NCBI GenBank assembly: GCA_963793295.1 | Contig: CAWBZX010000028.1 | Span: 434,001-498,000, forward strand | Length of the DNA stretch: 64,000 bases | Source: JAHDHW01 sp963793295 | Lineage (GTDB): Bacteria; Bacteroidota; Bacteroidia; Chitinophagales; Saprospiraceae | Direction of reading: 5' to 3' | Position numbers and translations under genes: made by a program | Notes under the pieces: model-generated | Told to the model about the DNA's origin: nothing | The model's database searches: none | What the model saw: the letters and a program-made list of their open reading frames with translations, nothing else | Part shown: positions 60,537-64,000 of the stretch, one piece after another | How the letters are laid out: every line of letters begins with the position of its first letter | Numbering within the stretch: the stretch's first letter is position 1

Positions 60537-60884
60537 TTACGACTTTAAAAGGTTTCTTCCTAAGCTTCCTGTCAATGCTCCAAATCCACCGATGATACCA
60601 CCTAATACCGCAGTCACCAATACCATCTGGAATGGTCCAAGATTGCCAAACAAGCCACCGATTTTCCCTGCCATGATTCCGTCATTCGCATTATTCAGAA
60701 ATGCTGCGTAGGCTCCCCAAATTAAAAAGACTCCTAAAAATCCAACAAGGTAACTTTGCAGATTGTTCAACTTCATTAATGCTCCTATAAGAAATGCAAC
60801 AAATGCAATAGACCACCAGGTAAAAAAGTACTGGGTGATAAAACCCAGTATAATTATTCCGATGATTCCGTATAGATATTTCAT
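60537..60884 (-). CDS. Small membrane protein, about four helices
   Basis: A 115-residue hydrophobic protein with four likely membrane helices (YGIIGIIILGFITQYFFTWW, SIAFVAFLIGALM, YLVGFLGVFLIWGAYAAFL and PFQMVLVTAVLGGIIGGFGA). No known catalytic motif. It is related in look to hypothetical Bacteroidota proteins of about this size. Same strand as the 2TM pair with an 89-bp gap; divergent from the cyclase gene by 116 bp. Confidence 0.7.
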   Translation of the reverse strand: MKYLYGIIGIIILGFITQYFFTWWSIAFVAFLIGALMKLNNLQSYLVGFLGVFLIWGAYAAFLNNANDGIMAGKIGGLFGNLGPFQMVLVTAVLGGIIGGFGALTGSLGRNLLKS

Positions 60885-61000
60885 TTTCGTTATTTAAAAA
60901 GAAAGTGGTAAAACGACTTTTGCAAGATACTTAATATTTTTTCAAACGATAAATTCTACAGATTAAAGACTGCGTTTTGGTTTTCTTGTTAAATTTATGA

Positions 61001-62062
61001 ATGAGAAAATTGCTGTATTCTATTTTACCGCATGTTGTTGCCTGGGTACTTGCATATGTTTTTTATGCAATTATTATTTTTTTAGTTTTTTTAGATGGAA
61101 AAGGAACTGAGGGAATTCGCCATTTTGGTTTGATTCAAATTATTTTATGGGGCGTTTATATAGGTGTTTTTATAGGAATAGTTTTAGGGATGATTGACCA
61201 GTTTCTGTTGAAGCGAATTATCGACTCCAAACGATCAATTGGATTTGTGATTTTTATCAAAAGCTTTGTATATAGTTTGACAATCCTGCTAACCATTATT
61301 GTTGGCGCACTGACCTGGGTGAATATTTACGGAAATGAATCCTTTTTTGAAAAACTACTCCATTCCAGGTTTCGATTCGCATCTACTTTTATTTATTCTG
61401 TTTTTATTACTGTTTTAATAAATTTTGTCAGCCAGGTAAACCGAAAGTTTGGGCCAGGAATTTTGCTCCCAATGTTTTTTGGAAAATACCATCAGCCGAT
61501 AGTGGAAGAGCGGATTTTTATGTTTTTGGATTTAAAAGATTCGACTCCTTATGCGGAGCGATTAGGGCATGTGAAATTCAGTCAATTAATACAGGATTGT
61601 TTTTACGATTTAAACCGGATTGTTCCAAAATTTAAAGCAGAAATTTATCAGTATGTTGGTGATGAGGCAGTCCTTTGTTGGAAAACAAAAGAAGGAGTCA
61701 AGGACTTAAATTGTATCGCCGTTTTTTTCGCTTTCAAAGAAAAGTTAGCTGAAAATATTTCAAATTACCAAAACAAATATGGATTGATTCCTGAATTCAA
61801 GGCAGGGGTCAATGTGGGTGAAACGACAATCGCTGAAGTTGGCGATGTAAAACGTGAAATTGCTTATCACGGAGATGTACTTAATACCGCGGCGAGGATA
61901 CAGGGCGTTTGCAATACCTACGGCAAAGCGCTATTGATTTCAGAAAAACTCGAATCTCTTTTACATTTCACTGATGAATATAAGAAAAAATTCGTTGGTG
62001 AGGTCGAATTAAAAGGGAAAGCGAAACCCGTTAAAATTTATAGTATTGAAAAAGATGAATAA
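61001..62062 (+). CDS. Membrane-anchored class III nucleotide cyclase
   Basis: Makes a cyclic nucleotide (cAMP or cGMP) at the inner membrane. The 353 residues begin with four helices (LPHVVAWVLAYVFYAIIIFL, IILWGVYIGVFIGIVLGM, FIKSFVYSLTILLTIIVG and FASTFIYSVFITVLINFV) and end in a class III cyclase domain (about 165-345). Its metal-binding aspartates are in RIFMFLDLKDSTPYAERLG and YQYVGDEAVLCW, and the transition-state Asn/Arg is in HGDVLNTAARIQGVCN. The purine-specifying Lys and Asp/Thr positions cannot be decided by eye, so the product is unknown. No effector gene is adjacent. Confidence 0.9.
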   Translation: MRKLLYSILPHVVAWVLAYVFYAIIIFLVFLDGKGTEGIRHFGLIQIILWGVYIGVFIGIVLGMIDQFLLKRIIDSKRSIGFVIFIKSFVYSLTILLTIIVGALTWVNIYGNESFFEKLLHSRFRFASTFIYSVFITVLINFVSQVNRKFGPGILLPMFFGKYHQPIVEERIFMFLDLKDSTPYAERLGHVKFSQLIQDCFYDLNRIVPKFKAEIYQYVGDEAVLCWKTKEGVKDLNCIAVFFAFKEKLAENISNYQNKYGLIPEFKAGVNVGETTIAEVGDVKREIAYHGDVLNTAARIQGVCNTYGKALLISEKLESLLHFTDEYKKKFVGEVELKGKAKPVKIYSIEKDE

Positions 62063-62077
62063 ATAACCAAACCTATT

Positions 62078-64000
62078 TTAATTGACAAACTCCTGTTCAA
62101 ATAGAATTTTATCATTTTTTTCAGAAGCATCCTTCATAAAAAGTAATTTGTAATATTTTCCTTGTACCCAATAATCGATCATGTTGTCATAAAAATAGCT
62201 TCCGGGATTACCGGATTGCCCTCCGGGATAAACGCCATAAGCATTGATTTCATCACCCAATTCTACAACCATTCGCCAGGATGGGCCAAAGTTTTTCTTT
62301 ATCGCATTCAATGCAGAGCCATCACCTCCGACCGGAAGAAATTGTGATCCAAATGGTTCAATTCTGCCCAAATGATTAATTGACATTTGTTTGTAAATCG
62401 AGTACTCGAGAGGATTCCCTTGCTTTTTCCATGATGCGATATCGGCGTGCATTATTGTAAAAGATAAACTGACCAAGTCTTTCAATGTTTCCTTTTCAGC
62501 GGTAGAATTTATATCAAAAAATAAATTTTCGGGATCTTCTTCCATCAGCGCAATAGTTCGCCAAGTCTCCGGGTAAAGTATATCGATTGAATCGTCGATT
62601 TGACGAATTTCGTCCCAAATGTTAAAATATAATTGATCATACCAATTGTCAAATAAAATGGGAGCTGATGCTTTTGGATCGTAATTGTAATCCCAGTTTT
62701 CCAGAATATTAACAAATTCCTTTTGAGAGGTATTTAGTTTTGAATGATCCAGGTATTGAAGCATAATCGGTAAAGCCTCTTCAGCTTTTAAACTGTAAGT
62801 ACTGCTTTGCAAAGCCATTAAATCTTCAACCTTGATGTTTTGAAGGCTGTCCAGCATCCGATTTAAAATCCTGCCACGGTAATCTTCAAAATATCCATTG
62901 TAATAATAGGGGTAATCAAGAGATGTAGAATTTTGATTTGCGGAGGACACAAAACCTCTTTCAGGGTTTTTTATTTGCGGATTTTGTGTCGTCGGAATAA
63001 ATCCATTCCAGGCATTTGCAGAATTGCTTCCATCAAGTATAAAACGTCCTTGCTCTCTATTTTTTAAAGCTAATTTCCCTTGTACTTTTATAGCAATATC
63101 ACCGTCGCGACTGGCAAAAACGATATTTTGAGCAGGAGAATGGAATCCCTGAATGCCATTTATGTAATCGTCGTAGTTTTTTGCTCGGCTAAGGTTTTGC
63201 AAAACCTTGATTTCATTGGATCCTGAATCATGAGCTATCCAACGCATGGCCATATCATGTAGTGGGTGAGCAGGTGATTCATAAACGATGGGGCCCCATT
63301 CTGTGTAGCGGACCGTGTCGATAATAGTTTTCCCTCCATTTATTTGGAAAGTTTCATACTTAAAGTTGATGTTTTTTAACTGATCATCAATGATATATTT
63401 AGTTCTTTCATCATTTGCCCATTTGATTTGATACCAGTCCAGCACATCGTGGCTTGCATTTGTCATGCCCCAGCTTACGTCTTCATTAAAACCAATAACG
63501 ACTCCCGGAAAACCAGGTAATGATACACCATATACGTTTAAATCAGGAGTATGCAATTGTATTTCAAACCAAATAGAAGGAAGTGTCAAATTCAGGTGTG
63601 GATCATTGCAGAGTATTGGATTTCCAGATGCTGTTTTTGAACCGGAAACTGCCCAGTTGTTGCTTCCTGCAAATTCAGAAGGTTTTGGAAAAGTCCGGTG
63701 ATCAATTTTTCCAATCAAGATCGGTGATTTTTTTTCAATTTTTAGAGTATCAAACTCCCATTTCATGGTCGTTGGAATGATCGGGGATTGTTTGGGATTG
63801 TACTCTGGAAAAAGGAAATCAAAAATCTCTTTTCCAAAAGTTTGTAAAGCATTCGTAGTTTCAATATCATCATCACGTGAACAAAGAGTGAGCGCCATGG
63901 ACTTAATAAGAATGGCAGATTTTAGATTGGTCCAGGGTTCCGGTTTGTAGTTCATCAATTTGAATTCAATGGGGAAATCTGCGGGCCCCATGGTATTAAT
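62078..64000 (-). CDS. Penicillin acylase family protein (5' end outside window)
   Basis: An Ntn-hydrolase of the penicillin G/AHL acylase family, cut by the window end: the frame stays open upstream of 64000. The 641 residues present include the autocatalytic cleavage point and N-terminal nucleophile Ser in SNNWAVSGSKTASGNPILCN. Then come DPHLNLTLPSIWFEIQL, PGFPGVVIGFNEDVSWGMTN and, towards the end, GQSGNPGSYFYDNM, which is the conserved QSG region. The missing part should hold the signal peptide and the start of the alpha chain (about 150-200 residues). Such enzymes cleave amide bonds, for example in acyl-homoserine lactones or beta-lactams; the substrate here is unknown. Confidence 0.92.
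   Translation of the reverse strand: MNTMGPADFPIEFKLMNYKPEPWTNLKSAILIKSMALTLCSRDDDIETTNALQTFGKEIFDFLFPEYNPKQSPIIPTTMKWEFDTLKIEKKSPILIGKIDHRTFPKPSEFAGSNNWAVSGSKTASGNPILCNDPHLNLTLPSIWFEIQLHTPDLNVYGVSLPGFPGVVIGFNEDVSWGMTNASHDVLDWYQIKWANDERTKYIIDDQLKNINFKYETFQINGGKTIIDTVRYTEWGPIVYESPAHPLHDMAMRWIAHDSGSNEIKVLQNLSRAKNYDDYINGIQGFHSPAQNIVFASRDGDIAIKVQGKLALKNREQGRFILDGSNSANAWNGFIPTTQNPQIKNPERGFVSSANQNSTSLDYPYYYNGYFEDYRGRILNRMLDSLQNIKVEDLMALQSSTYSLKAEEALPIMLQYLDHSKLNTSQKEFVNILENWDYNYDPKASAPILFDNWYDQLYFNIWDEIRQIDDSIDILYPETWRTIALMEEDPENLFFDINSTAEKETLKDLVSLSFTIMHADIASWKKQGNPLEYSIYKQMSINHLGRIEPFGSQFLPVGGDGSALNAIKKNFGPSWRMVVELGDEINAYGVYPGGQSGNPGSYFYDNMIDYWVQGKYYKLLFMKDASEKNDKILFEQEFVN

Overview
The window reads as a chromosomal stretch from an AT-rich Gram-negative member of the Bacteroidota, most likely near the Saprospiria. 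Support: a TonB-dependent receptor with a carboxypeptidase-regulatory-like domain, a 1179-residue protein with a type IX secretion (T9SS) C-terminal tail, a fused HU-CCDC81/SPOR protein, kdsA (Kdo, hence LPS), several -7 boxes of the Bacteroidota TAnnTTTG type, TPR-histidine kinase/LytTR signalling and mostly weak Shine-Dalgarno sites. I see no tRNA, rRNA, CRISPR, insertion sequence or prophage.

Layout. 1-18 kb: housekeeping and envelope genes (peroxiredoxin, TonB receptor, a frameshifted beta-barrel gene, CvfB-like RNA-binding protein, an ECF sigma factor with a membrane partner, a DUF1643 protein, two-domain GH3/beta-lactamase lipoprotein, GDPD lipoprotein, AhpD-like protein, YfhO-like protein, GT2). 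18-22 kb: a T9SS cargo protein with almost identical 153-bp tandem repeats, and a short truncated secreted ORF. 22-36 kb: a surface-glycan block. On the minus strand a five-gene operon encodes an SpsF-like cytidylyltransferase, a polysaccharide pyruvyl transferase, an SpsE/NeuB-like nonulosonate synthase, an SpsG/PseG-like protein and a GT42/Maf-like putative nonulosonate transferase. On the plus strand are a flippase, an MBOAT acyltransferase and an SGNH-like partner. A sialidase and a kelch-mutarotase/sodium symporter fusion follow. Three of the nonulosonate-related genes (synthase, SpsG-like, sialidase) each carry an apparent +1 frameshift.

36-46 kb: enoyl-CoA hydratase, ferredoxin reductase with its ferredoxin, a small ArsR-controlled operon with two near-identical palindromic operators, a SPOR protein, kdsA, two paralogous secreted proteins, an FAD protein, a DoxX-like protein and a K+ channel with a zinc-ribbon tail.

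46.8-50.8 kb is the most interesting region. It contains a LytTR response regulator, an unlisted 51-codon gene for a double-glycine-leader-like peptide with its own terminator, a TPR histidine kinase that has no visible membrane segment, and then three dispersed cassettes. Each cassette is a near-consensus promoter with an identical spacer core, followed directly by a strong hairpin and T-tract whose stems differ by compensatory changes and whose loops are C-rich. I propose this as a candidate peptide-signalling locus with very short RNA outputs; the individual parts are seen in the sequence, their connection is inference.

50.8-64 kb: pbpC, an HExxH lipoprotein, a second ECF sigma operon with a membrane/beta-barrel partner and an acidic lipoprotein, tex, two 2TM-domain paralogues, a small membrane protein, a membrane-anchored nucleotide cyclase and a penicillin acylase family gene cut by the window end.
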